Position numbers and translations under genes: made by a program | The notes under the pieces: model-generated | The model's input: the letters and a program-made list of their open reading frames with translations, nothing else | Database searches by the model: none | Told to the model about the DNA's origin: nothing | From: DAMCAP01 sp032059445 | GTDB taxonomy: Bacteria; Bacillota; Clostridia; Oscillospirales; Ruminococcaceae | DNA: 64,000 nt | Assembly (NCBI GenBank): GCA_032059445.1 | Contig: DAMCAP010000006.1 | Location: 1 to 64,000 of the forward strand | Reading direction: 5' to 3' | Shown: in pieces, positions 56,819 to 64,000 of the stretch | Position numbering within the stretch: the first letter of the stretch is position 1 | Layout of the letters: each line of letters starts with the position of its first letter

Positions 56819-57346
56819 TTATTGTAGGATAAAGCAGATATCGAGTATCACCTTGCCTGTTTCATCTTCATGTGTAAAACGCGGGCATACATATCGTTCA
56901 AAGACGGTCAGTACACCGTTTGGGTCAGCTCCGATCTGATAGCCTTGTTCCTTTAGCAGTTGGGCGCAACGCTCTTCATTGCCATAAAGCTCCCCGTTAT
57001 GAGGGGTGCCATATACCCAGCATACGCCCAATTCACTGGCAGGGTAATCAAGCGCATCAAAACCTTCCGGTACATTGGTGCCTGTAGGGGTAAAGACGCC
57101 GATCCAGTACTCCATGGGCTGAGGGTCTTTTACTCGGCATAGCCCGATAAATGCCTCTGCCTCTGGGAAGCTGCCTTGATCTTGGTTAATGCACTCTGAG
57201 ATGATCTGATCAAACCAGTTCTTTTGAAACCATTCATCCCATTTGGCTGCAAAGCTTCCATTGATGCGATCACTGTCAAAATACTTCTTACCGATAAACC
57301 GTAGGGCTGGCTGCGATTGTGTGTAGGTTTTGATAATCTCTGCCAT
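56819..57346 (-). CDS. GyrI-like / effector-binding domain protein
   Basis: The 175-residue protein resembles the stand-alone GyrI-like small-molecule-binding domain (SOUL/AraC effector-binding fold). It shows LRFIGKKYF near the start, then AEAFIGLCRVKD, MEYWIGVFTPTG, YPASELGVCWVYGT and a closing DICFILQ strand. Members bind hydrophobic drugs or peptides. There is no DNA-binding domain. The start at 57346 follows GAGGTGACAGC. Confidence 0.83.
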   Translation of the reverse strand: MAEIIKTYTQSQPALRFIGKKYFDSDRINGSFAAKWDEWFQKNWFDQIISECINQDQGSFPEAEAFIGLCRVKDPQPMEYWIGVFTPTGTNVPEGFDALDYPASELGVCWVYGTPHNGELYGNEERCAQLLKEQGYQIGADPNGVLTVFERYVCPRFTHEDETGKVILDICFILQ

Positions 57347-57439
57347 GCTGTCACCTCTCTGTTATTTCTTGGTTGTTAGGAGTCACACGCTTAATCAGGG
57401 AGAGCATTAGGGTGGGCTGAAGGCAATTGCTCTTTACTT

Positions 57440-57478
57440 TTACACAAAACGGCTCTCCACTAAGTGAAAGAGCCGTTT
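57440..57478 (-). terminator. Terminator of pyk
   Basis: AAACGGCTCT (57447-57456) pairs with AGAGCCGTTT (57469-57478). On the minus strand TTTTGTG follows. Confidence 0.88.
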
Positions 57479-57500
57479 GTAGATGAATTATAGAATGAGC

Positions 57501-59264
57501 CTATCGGCAGGAGCGCATAGTAGAAGAGTTACATACTACTCCTCGTACCGCGTCGATCTGAGCGGTAACGCCATTTTTGAGCAATAGAGTGGCGTTGGCA
57601 GAGCCTACGATTACAGGGATATCCAGCGTTAGCCCTACGACTGCTGCATGGGAGGATAAGCCCGGCTCTTCGGTGATGATACCACATGCGCTACGCAGCA
57701 GAGACATAATTGCATTGGAGGTCTTGGGGATTACGAGGATATCCCCGGGGCGAAACCGATCCTTGGCCTGCTGTTCATCTTTGGCGACGCAGAGCTTGGC
57801 TACCACCGAGCCCCTACCTACTCCTTGACCGGTAGCAATGACGTCGCCTACTACATGAACTTTAAGGATATTGGAGGTGCCGGGTATGCCGATGGGTACA
57901 CCAGCCGACAATACCACTAGATCACCATCATTGACCATACCTGCATCTCTACACGCATTGACCGAATACTCAAAGAGCTCGTCGCTGCTGGCAATGGGGT
58001 GGGTCATCAGTACAGGCTCTACTCCCCAAGAAAGACCTAAGTGTCGGTAGGTAGAAATTAGAGGTGTACATCCGATGATCTTGACTCCAGGGCGGAAGCT
58101 AGATGCCATGCGCGCGGTGTAGCCCGATTGTGTGATAGAGATGATGGCAGTCGCCTTGATGTCGTGAGCGGTGGTACAGGTAGCGTGGGCGATGGCATAG
58201 GTGATGTCGGGCAGGGCAGGGGAGTCCATATCCTTGAGTCTGCGCCAGTAGTTGATATCCAGCTCGGTGCGCTCTGCGATGGTAGCCATGGTCTTGACCG
58301 CCTCAATGGGGTAAAGACCGTTGGCGGTTTCTCCCGATAGCATGACTGCACTGGTACCATCATAGATCGCGTTGGCCACGTCTCCCGCCTCTGCTCTGGT
58401 GGGGCGAGGGCGATTGGTCATGGAATCAAGCATCTGAGTGGCGGTGATGACGCTCTTGGAATGCTCGAGGGATTTCTTGATCAGCGCCTTTTGTACGATA
58501 GGCACCTCTTCGGTGGGGATCTCTACACCAAGATCTCCGCGTGCTACCATGATGCCGTCGGCTACTCGCAGGATTTCGTCGATATTGGCTACTCCCTTGG
58601 CGCTCTCGATCTTGGCGATGACTTTGATGGTGGTGCAGTTGTTATCTCCGAGGATTTTCCGGATCTCCAGCACATCTTCTGCACAGGTCACGAAGCTGGC
58701 TGCAATATAGTCAAAGCCGGTACGGATGCCAAAAAGGATATCCTCTCGGTCTTTTTCGCTAATATAAGGCATGGAAAGATCGATACCCGGCACATTGATG
58801 CCCTTGCGGTTGCTAAGCGGTCCGCCGTTGATGATCTGGCAATGGATCTCTTCCCCCTGTATTTTTTCGACACTCAGCTCGATTAAGCCGTCGTCGATGA
58901 GGATACGGGTGCCGATTCGTACATCCTTGTATAAATCCTTATGGCTGATGGAAACAATAGAAGCATCGCCCTCTAGCTCTTTGGTAGTCAGGATGATGGT
59001 GTCGCCGGCTTTGAGCTCTATCTTGCCTGCTGCTAGCACACCGGTACGGATCTCTGGCCCCTTGGTATCAAGTAGGGTCGCTACAGGTAGCTTCAGACGA
59101 TTTCGTATTTCGTCTACAATGTCAAACATCTTTTTATGCCCTACATGATCAGCGTGGGAGAAGTTAAACCGCGCCACATTCATACCGGCCTGCATGAGGG
59201 CTGTGATCATTTCGGGGGTCGATACAGCAGGTCCGAGCGTACATACGATCTTTGTTTTTCTCAT
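57501..59264 (-). CDS. pyk: Pyruvate kinase with C-terminal PEP-utiliser-type domain
   Basis: Pyk converts PEP and ADP to pyruvate and ATP in glycolysis. It starts MRKTKIVCTLGPAVSTPEM and has ARFNFSHADH, LLDTKGPEIRTG, KIESAKGVANIDEIL (catalytic Lys/Glu), MVARGDLGVEIP and TRAEAGDVANAIYDG. The C-terminal extension (residues about 475-587) contains EEPGLSSHAAVVGLTLDIPV, the phosphohistidine-like domain of Bacillus and clostridial pyruvate kinases. I choose ATG 59264; the longer frame to 59291 adds a non-homologous end. The leader is about 220 bases. Confidence 0.97.
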   Translation of the reverse strand: MRKTKIVCTLGPAVSTPEMITALMQAGMNVARFNFSHADHVGHKKMFDIVDEIRNRLKLPVATLLDTKGPEIRTGVLAAGKIELKAGDTIILTTKELEGDASIVSISHKDLYKDVRIGTRILIDDGLIELSVEKIQGEEIHCQIINGGPLSNRKGINVPGIDLSMPYISEKDREDILFGIRTGFDYIAASFVTCAEDVLEIRKILGDNNCTTIKVIAKIESAKGVANIDEILRVADGIMVARGDLGVEIPTEEVPIVQKALIKKSLEHSKSVITATQMLDSMTNRPRPTRAEAGDVANAIYDGTSAVMLSGETANGLYPIEAVKTMATIAERTELDINYWRRLKDMDSPALPDITYAIAHATCTTAHDIKATAIISITQSGYTARMASSFRPGVKIIGCTPLISTYRHLGLSWGVEPVLMTHPIASSDELFEYSVNACRDAGMVNDGDLVVLSAGVPIGIPGTSNILKVHVVGDVIATGQGVGRGSVVAKLCVAKDEQQAKDRFRPGDILVIPKTSNAIMSLLRSACGIITEEPGLSSHAAVVGLTLDIPVIVGSANATLLLKNGVTAQIDAVRGVVCNSSTMRSCR

Positions 59265-59491
59265 TTGTTTCTCATTTCTCCGAGTCTGCATCTGAGTGCA
59301 TGTCCGAAACTCTCACAATACGCATCTTCTTTTAAGCGGCGATAGCGGCTTTGCTAAGCTTTGGATACTCTTTAGTATCCCTACGCTTTTTGCCTAGCTT
59401 CGCACCCTGCAAAAATCCGCGGATTCTTTCTTTCCAGACAAGCCTGGTCTGCCCTCGGCACAGACATTTTATAATAGTAATGTATAGCTCT
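59265..59491 (-). promoter_or_regulatory. Long pyk leader with hairpin and open frame
   Basis: From the promoter the transcript runs about 220 bases before the pyk start. It contains a perfect GGATACT/AGTATCC hairpin (59363-59380), an AATCCGCGGATT palindrome near 59420 and AGAC/GTCT pairs near 59440. An open frame covering most of the leader ends at 59332 with KEYPKLSKAAIAA; its upstream Met lies before the promoter, so it is probably not translated as such. Confidence 0.4.
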
Positions 59492-59520
59492 ATTGTAAGA
59501 TAGCAAAATATGCTTGTCAA
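59492..59520 (-). promoter_or_regulatory. pyk promoter
   Basis: On the minus strand: TTGACA (59520-59515), exactly 17 bases, TACAAT (59497-59492). Confidence 0.85.
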
Positions 59521-59604
59521 CTCAAAACTCATTTCCAGAGGCTTGTTATTTATTTGATTTTTTGTTTCTGGCAAAAGCAGTAAAAATAAACTTCAAAAGC
59601 ACTA

Positions 59605-59633
59605 TTGACATAGTAGGGAATCTATGTTAAATT
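59605..59633 (+). promoter_or_regulatory. Promoter of the GntR-ABC operon
   Basis: TTGACA (59605-59610), 17-base spacer, TAAATT (59628-59633). Confidence 0.75.
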
Positions 59634-59636
59634 ATG

Positions 59637-59661
59637 ATTGTATTATTCGTATTAATACAAT
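59637..59661. promoter_or_regulatory. Candidate GntR operator
   Basis: ATTGTATTA (59637-59645) and TAATACAAT (59653-59661) are a perfect 9-bp inverted repeat with a seven-base spacer, between the -10 box and the ribosome binding site. YtrA-type GntR regulators usually repress their own operon from such a position. Confidence 0.72.
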
Positions 59662-59674
59662 TGGAGGTGGCTAC

Positions 59675-60052
59675 ATGATAATCCTCGATAGCAAAAGTAA
59701 GGAACCTATCTACCTGCAGCTCAAAAGCAAAATCATTCAGCTGATTGGCGCAGGGGTGTTACAAAAGAATCAACAACTGCCACCCGTAAGGGTATTGGCA
59801 AGAGATCTGGGGGTCAACCCCAATACAGTGCAACGTGCCTACACAGAGCTTGAGGCACAAGGGGTTATATATCAGATTGTGGGCAAAGGCAGCTTTGTCA
59901 GTGATGATATCGGTACCTCTGCGGCGCTGAAATCAGGGAAGCTGCGAGAGCTTAAGGGAGAGTTTTTAAAAGCAGGGCAGCTTGGGATCGTGCGCAGCGA
60001 AATCATAGAAACACTGGAACAGGTGTATAGGGAGGGTGGTATTCGTGATTAA
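59675..60052 (+). CDS. GntR family regulator, YtrA subfamily
   Basis: The 125-residue protein has a winged helix-turn-helix: PIYLQLKSKIIQLIGAGVLQ, then LARDLGVNPNTVQRAYTELE and the wing GVIYQIVGKGSFVSD. Only a short helical tail follows, the YtrA subfamily layout, whose members control adjacent ABC transporter operons. I choose ATG 59675 with GGAGG eight bases upstream; the ATG at 59624 lies in the promoter. The stop overlaps the ABC ATPase start by eight bases. Confidence 0.93.
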   Translation: MIILDSKSKEPIYLQLKSKIIQLIGAGVLQKNQQLPPVRVLARDLGVNPNTVQRAYTELEAQGVIYQIVGKGSFVSDDIGTSAALKSGKLRELKGEFLKAGQLGIVRSEIIETLEQVYREGGIRD

Positions 60053-60960
60053 AGTTGAAGGGGTATCAAAATTCTTTGATGACTACTCTGCATTAGACAA
60101 CGTTGGCATAGAAATAAGCCCCGGAGTGATCTTTGGACTGGTAGGCACCAACGGCTCAGGTAAATCTACGTTGCTGCGGCTGCTGTCGGGTGTATATAAG
60201 GCCGATCTCGGTAAGGTAACATTAGATGGTGCGCCAATCTGGGAAAACCCCGAGGTAAAAAATAAGATCTTCTTTGTATGTGATGATCTGTATTTCTTCC
60301 CTAGTGCTACCCTTGACAGCATGGCTGATTTTTATCGCTCTGTTTATAGCAACTGGTCACAGGAGCGTTATCTCAATCTTTGCACCCTCTTTCCTTTAGG
60401 GCGTAAGCGGAAGATCTCTACTTTTTCTAAGGGTATGAAGCGGCAGGCAGCCCTGATTTTGGCGCTGGCAAGTGCTCCCGAGTATCTATTGCTCGACGAA
60501 GCCTTTGACGGCCTTGACCCTGTTATCCGCTTTACTGTAAGGCGCCTGATCTCTGACATTATGAGCGAGCACAACCTGACGGTAATTATCTCCTCTCACN
60601 NNNNNNNNNNNNNNNNNNNNNNNNNNNNNAGAGGATTTCTGCAACGTAGTAGGGCTGGTGCATAAGGGCAGGATGATCTTCCAGTGTGATATGGATAATC
60701 TCAGCCTGCAATTCTCAAAGGTGCAGTTTGTGCTGAAAGAAGCAAGGGAGCAGATACCCGATATCGGTCTGAGAGTGCTCAGTCAAGATATGCGCGGTAG
60801 TGTGGTTACCCTTGTATGCCAGGCAAGTGAGAGTGAAATCCTAGAGGCAGTTTCGAAGCTTGACCCAGTAATCTCTGAGATCATTCCTCTCAACCTGGAA
60901 GAAGTATTTATATACGAAATGGAGGCGGTGGGATATGACTACAAAAACATCATTTTCTAA
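60045..60960 (+). CDS. ABC transporter ATP-binding protein (interrupted by 30-N gap)
   Basis: The nucleotide-binding subunit shows Walker A GTNGSGKST near residue 37, the signature variant STFSKGMKRQAAL (in place of LSGGQ, normal for YtrB-type ATPases), Walker B YLLLDEAFDGLDP and the H-loop IISSH. Thirty Ns (60600-60629) follow. Beyond them the protein continues EDFCNVVGLVHKGRMIFQCD in another frame to the stop at 60958-60960. Family alignment suggests about 14 missing bases. I choose GTG 60045 (VIKVEGVSKFF) with GGGAGG upstream over GTG 60036. Confidence 0.9.
60600..60629. other. Assembly gap (30 N) in ABC ATPase gene
   Basis: The frame differs on the two sides. About 14 bases would restore SSH-(NLRxL)-EDFC, so the N length is not real. 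Confidence 0.8.
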
Positions 60961-63148
60961 ACCATCCAAATTTTTTAGCTTCTACAAAAATGCGCTGCGT
61001 CGTCATTTAGGCTTAGGGTTGTTTTTTGCTGGATTGACTGCTGTATTCCTACCTGTCCAGTATATTCTGACCCTATTTAATATGAGCAGGATCGACTCCA
61101 ACGTTTTAGACGTTACCCGTTTTTTTATGGGCCCTGCCAATACCTATAACGGCGTTGCTATCGTACTTTTTACAGCAATTGAGCTGGTCTTACCAGTGGT
61201 GCTGGGTATCAATATATTTTCTTACATGCACTCCAAGCAGGCAGTCGACGTGTTTCACGCACTGCCCATCAGCCGTAAGGATCTCTTCTTGAGCAATTTT
61301 GCAGCGGGTTACACCCTGATTGCTACCAGCCTGATCTTTAACTTTGCTGTGATCTGGGTGGTCAGCTCCTTCAATTTCGGCATTGCTCAGGGCTTGGGCG
61401 TATTGTTAGAGCTTCTAATCTGGCTGGCGATTACATTTACCATTTATGCGCTCACAGTGCTTGCTATGGTGAATGTAGGCACAATGTTTGATGGCTTTGC
61501 CTTTACCATGGCACTGCTGGGAGGGTTCTCTGGTATCTACGGCATTGTCTTTATGCTGATGCAGACCTATGTTTATGGCTTTGCCGATATCAGCATGCCG
61601 ATTGACAATATGATCAAGCTGTCACCTGTATCGACAATGGTGCGTCGTATCGCATTTAGCAGCAGGTATCTTGATCAGCAGGGGATGAACGAAAACCTCC
61701 TGACTGTAGCCCTGTGGTTTATTGCCGCGATCGGTGTAACCTTCTTGGCGATAAAGGCATACCAAAACAGAAAAAGTGAAACCGCACAGTCAGTAGGCAT
61801 TATCGGACCTGTGCAGATCCTTGGTCGTGCCGAAGCGGTTTTTGCCGGCGGTGTAATCTTGGCTGCGCTGTTTGTAGGTGTCTTTAATATCGAGGGTAAG
61901 GGTGCGTTTTCACTGGCAGCAGTGGTAGGTGCATTTATTGCTTACTTGATCATGGATCTGGTACTGACCCGAAATGTAAGCAGTGTATTTAAATCTCTGC
62001 ATATTGCAGCGATTGCTTCGGTGGTCTCGGGCGTACTGGTCTATATAATCTGCAATGGCTTTTTTGTATACGAAAACAAAGTACCTACCGTTGATTCCGT
62101 CGAGGAAGTAAAGATTAGCTACAACACCATGTATGGCGATGAGAAGATGCGTGTTTCGTCGTATAGTGGACCTAACAATTGGATCTATAACCCGATTGTG
62201 TTAAAAGACCCCGCTTCCGTCGAAACTCTGATCGCAGTACACCAGACAGAAATCGACTTTAAACCCGGTGCGGTACGTGGCACCGATGAGGAAGACCGCT
62301 ACTATGGTGCGAGCATGCGGATTGAGTATACCCTCAAAAACGGCAAAAAGCTTTACCGTAGCTACTCAGGGCTTCACCGTCAAAATATCGACAATATGGT
62401 GAAGTTAGAAGCAGCAGACGAAGTAGTTTCACAGGTTGTGCCTCTCTTTAGCCTTCCTTTAGAGGATGTCCGAGAGATGGGGCTCTATACCATTACCACC
62501 AAGACGGAGCCTGTCTATACCTTTAGCAAGTCAGAGCATCAGAAGCTGATTGAGGCAATCAAGTATGATCTCCTCTCCATCACTTCAGAGCAGCTCAAGA
62601 AGCAGGAAAAGGCAGTTGCATACATCCGCTATGATTACTTGTATGTTGATCCCGGCATGGCGGTGGCAGAGAGTGCTAGCCAGTATGCGCCTACCCGTGA
62701 GCTAGAAGAAAGCTACAGTAGCTACATCATGGTCACCGAGAGCTTTACCAATACCATCAAGCTTCTACGTGAGATCGGTGTATATGATCAGCTAGCAATT
62801 GATCTAAGCAAAGTAAAGCAGGGGATCATTATTGATGATTACTATAGCTATAGAGGCAATATAGTGGGTATTATGCCTTACCATATGCATAGCGATTTTG
62901 CTAATCAGGTCAAGGAGGACGAATACCAGAAGTTTAGAAACACTCAGGTAAGCGACCCTCAGGCTCTGGTTTCGGAGATCAAGGACCATTTAAGTCATCA
63001 GGTAGTCAACGGCTTTACGCAAGGCTTAGATAGTGTGGTCGTGGGCTTTGAGCTAGAAAACAACGAGTGGGCATTTTACTATGTAGACTATAGCAAGCTC
63101 CCAATCCTCTATCAGCAGAAGCTCAACGAGCTAAGAAGCAATTACTAA
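60935..63148 (+). CDS. ABC-2 type permease with large extracytoplasmic region
   Basis: The 737-residue protein overlaps the ATPase gene by 26 bases and should form the membrane part of the transporter. The N-terminal half has about nine hydrophobic segments to about residue 380. It contains FSYMHSKQAVDVFHALPISRKDLFLSNF, split here as SKQAVDVFHALPISR, the conserved cytoplasmic coupling-helix region of this family. The C-terminal half (about 390-737) is soluble and lacks hydrophobic helices, probably outside the cell. Substrate unknown; the operon resembles GntR-controlled Ytr/Bce-like export or sensing systems. Confidence 0.85.
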   Translation: MTTKTSFSKPSKFFSFYKNALRRHLGLGLFFAGLTAVFLPVQYILTLFNMSRIDSNVLDVTRFFMGPANTYNGVAIVLFTAIELVLPVVLGINIFSYMHSKQAVDVFHALPISRKDLFLSNFAAGYTLIATSLIFNFAVIWVVSSFNFGIAQGLGVLLELLIWLAITFTIYALTVLAMVNVGTMFDGFAFTMALLGGFSGIYGIVFMLMQTYVYGFADISMPIDNMIKLSPVSTMVRRIAFSSRYLDQQGMNENLLTVALWFIAAIGVTFLAIKAYQNRKSETAQSVGIIGPVQILGRAEAVFAGGVILAALFVGVFNIEGKGAFSLAAVVGAFIAYLIMDLVLTRNVSSVFKSLHIAAIASVVSGVLVYIICNGFFVYENKVPTVDSVEEVKISYNTMYGDEKMRVSSYSGPNNWIYNPIVLKDPASVETLIAVHQTEIDFKPGAVRGTDEEDRYYGASMRIEYTLKNGKKLYRSYSGLHRQNIDNMVKLEAADEVVSQVVPLFSLPLEDVREMGLYTITTKTEPVYTFSKSEHQKLIEAIKYDLLSITSEQLKKQEKAVAYIRYDYLYVDPGMAVAESASQYAPTRELEESYSSYIMVTESFTNTIKLLREIGVYDQLAIDLSKVKQGIIIDDYYSYRGNIVGIMPYHMHSDFANQVKEDEYQKFRNTQVSDPQALVSEIKDHLSHQVVNGFTQGLDSVVVGFELENNEWAFYYVDYSKLPILYQQKLNELRSNY

Positions 63149-63162
63149 ACGATAGATCATCC

Positions 63163-63195
63163 AAGAGGTAGCTTATTTTAAGCTGCCTCTTGTGC
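63163..63195 (+). terminator. Terminator of the GntR-ABC operon
   Basis: AAGAGGTAGCT (63163-63173) pairs with AGCTGCCTCTT (63181-63191) with one T-G wobble, then GTGCTTTG. T-run is weak. Confidence 0.7.
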
Positions 63196-63664
63196 TTTGT
63201 GAGGTCGCTTCCTTTGTGTGATTGTTGCATAGACAAACTAATATACGCAGAAATTCCAGTCAGCATGAACATATTTCCTTTTGCAGCATATGATGTAGTA
63301 ACTACAATGCAAACAGTGATCGTTATTTACCCTCATCTATAGCGGTCACCTCTATTGCTTGATAGTTTGCTTCACGCCCGCCTATAGCGAAGGGAGTTAT
63401 CTTTGCTGTAGGGTGAATTAGCAGATGCCAGTACGCAGCACTCTGCCATGAGAGCAGCTGCAACACAACAGCAGTTATGCAGGAAAAGACATTGTTTATT
63501 AGGATGCAAGAAACTCTTGAAGATTTTTGCAACACCATAACTGACAGAGTAAGAGATACCCCCGTCATACGGGGCACAAACTGCCTATAGGCGTTTGGAC
63601 GATGCCAAAGGCTTTTCTGCACGAAAAACTGCAGGTGGGTATGTATCTGCTTGCAGACGATCCG
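63196..63664. other. Intergenic region of uncertain content
   Basis: A minus-strand open frame of 129 codons (63323-63712) has no ribosome binding site and an atypical composition, so I do not call it. A terminator-like hairpin on the plus strand closes the region at 63665-63698 without an obvious gene upstream. It may be a decayed gene or a small RNA. Confidence 0.4.
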
Positions 63665-63698
63665 ACAACCCTTGCCGGTAACGGTAGGGGTTGTTTTT
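63665..63698 (+). terminator. Orphan terminator-like hairpin
   Basis: ACAACCC (63665-63671) pairs with GGGTTGT (63688-63694), CCG with CGG inside, followed by TTTTT. No plus-strand gene precedes it. Confidence 0.65.
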
Positions 63699-63754
63699 AT
63701 TTTAAGTAACATTTCAGAAGGATGAGATCATAACTGCTTCAAAGACACAACAAT

Positions 63755-63781
63755 AAACGCAGGAGTACCACTCCTGCGTTT
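63755..63781. terminator. Terminator downstream of the cls-like gene
   Basis: AAACGCAGGAGT (63755-63766) pairs perfectly with ACTCCTGCGTTT (63770-63781) over a three-base loop. Confidence 0.9.
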
Positions 63782-63835
63782 ATGTTTCAATATGCTTTGC
63801 TAATATCAAGCCTAAGAAGTATGATGCCCTACCCA

Positions 63836-64000
63836 TTACATCAACGGAGCGAACACCTTTAGGATCGCTACGATCAGTCGTTTAAAGGGATTGTAGACAA
63901 TGGTATCCTCCAGTGTAACCTGATGACAGACTTCAAGGGTATTGATAATATCCTGCCGTACAGCGTCAACTATTGAAGACTTATAAAATGATACACCGCA
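63836..64000 (-). CDS. C-terminal end of a cardiolipin synthase-like protein, cut by window edge
   Basis: The minus-strand frame is open from the right edge to TAA at 63836-63838 (54 codons). It reads SIVDAVRQDIINTLEVCHQV, then TLEDTIVYNPFKRLIVAILK and ends VFAPLM. A short basic-amphipathic terminus ending in APLM with a preceding T-L-E-x pattern is typical of clostridial cardiolipin synthases (phospholipase D family). The HKD motifs lie outside the window, so the assignment is tentative. A perfect terminator follows 55 bases downstream. Confidence 0.5.
   Translation of the reverse strand, partial: CGVSFYKSSIVDAVRQDIINTLEVCHQVTLEDTIVYNPFKRLIVAILKVFAPLM

Noticed and set aside
59332..59574. 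80-codon minus-strand frame upstream of pyk
   Set aside because: Its start codon lies upstream of the consensus pyk promoter and has no ribosome binding site, so it is treated as leader sequence.
63323..63712. 129-codon minus-strand frame
   Set aside because: No ribosome binding site, no domain pattern, and its start lies inside a terminator-like hairpin. A decayed gene cannot be excluded.

Overview
The window reads as a chromosomal segment of a low-to-mid GC anaerobic Firmicute, most likely class Clostridia and Oscillospirales-like. The grounds are strong AGGAGG ribosome binding sites throughout, a zinc-type S14 and S4, a KOW-domain gene between map and infA, archaeal/eukaryotic-type ProRS, type III glutamine synthetase, an oxygen-sensitive class III ribonucleotide reductase with its activase, a two-subunit class I fumarase and a C_GCAxxG_C_C protein. 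I see no tRNA, rRNA, CRISPR array, phage or transposase gene. The placement is inference from gene content, not a phylogeny.

Layout. 1-9 kb: translation and RNA-processing genes (infB, cut by the left edge and carrying a striking tandem repeat in its N-terminal region; rbfA, nrnA, truB, ribF, rpsO, pnp). 9-14.6 kb: a small membrane protein, a lipoprotein, proS, an iron-sulfur aldo/keto reductase and a dicarboxylate/amino acid symporter. 14.6-15.1 kb: a previously uncalled 33-residue membrane protein with its own promoter and terminator on the minus strand. 15.1-31.2 kb: one uninterrupted S10-spc-alpha ribosomal superoperon (rpsJ to rplQ, with secY, adk, map, a KOW gene, infA, rpmJ and rpoA), starting from two promoters and a long structured leader. 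Two internal spacers (rpsQ-rplN and rpmJ-rpsM) hold pseudoknot-like pairings that may be ribosomal-protein feedback sites.

31.5-44.1 kb: an Fpg/Nei-like protein, then a minus-strand block with an M20 amidohydrolase, a class V aminotransferase, an orphan oligopeptide-binding lipoprotein, nrdG and nrdD (promoter overlapped by NrdR boxes), glnN and asnA. The glnN and asnA upstream regions share an identical 14-base motif. A structured interspersed repeat of about 180 bp lies at 40.3 kb, between the glnN stop and its terminator, with a diverged copy at 44.9 kb. 44.2-53.9 kb: a ChrB-like protein, an EamA transporter, a phosphoribosyltransferase, a GNAT protein, an autoregulated TetR operon with two small membrane proteins, a DUF401 permease, the two fumarase subunits and a CapA-like protein. 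54-64 kb: a secreted protein, a C_GCAxxG_C_C/TDT pair, a GyrI-like protein, pyruvate kinase with a long leader, a GntR-ABC transporter operon with a candidate operator, and the last 54 codons of what looks like cardiolipin synthase.

The window contains eight runs of N. Their lengths (10 or 30) are placeholders: in rbfA the flanks overlap by six bases, and in rplE and the ABC ATPase the frame on the far side is shifted, so apparent frameshifts there are assembly artefacts. No clear defence or mobile-element system was found. The most promising unexplained signals are the interspersed structured repeat, the pnp leader hairpin, the rpmJ-rpsM pseudoknot, the hidden small membrane proteins and the glnN/asnA motif.
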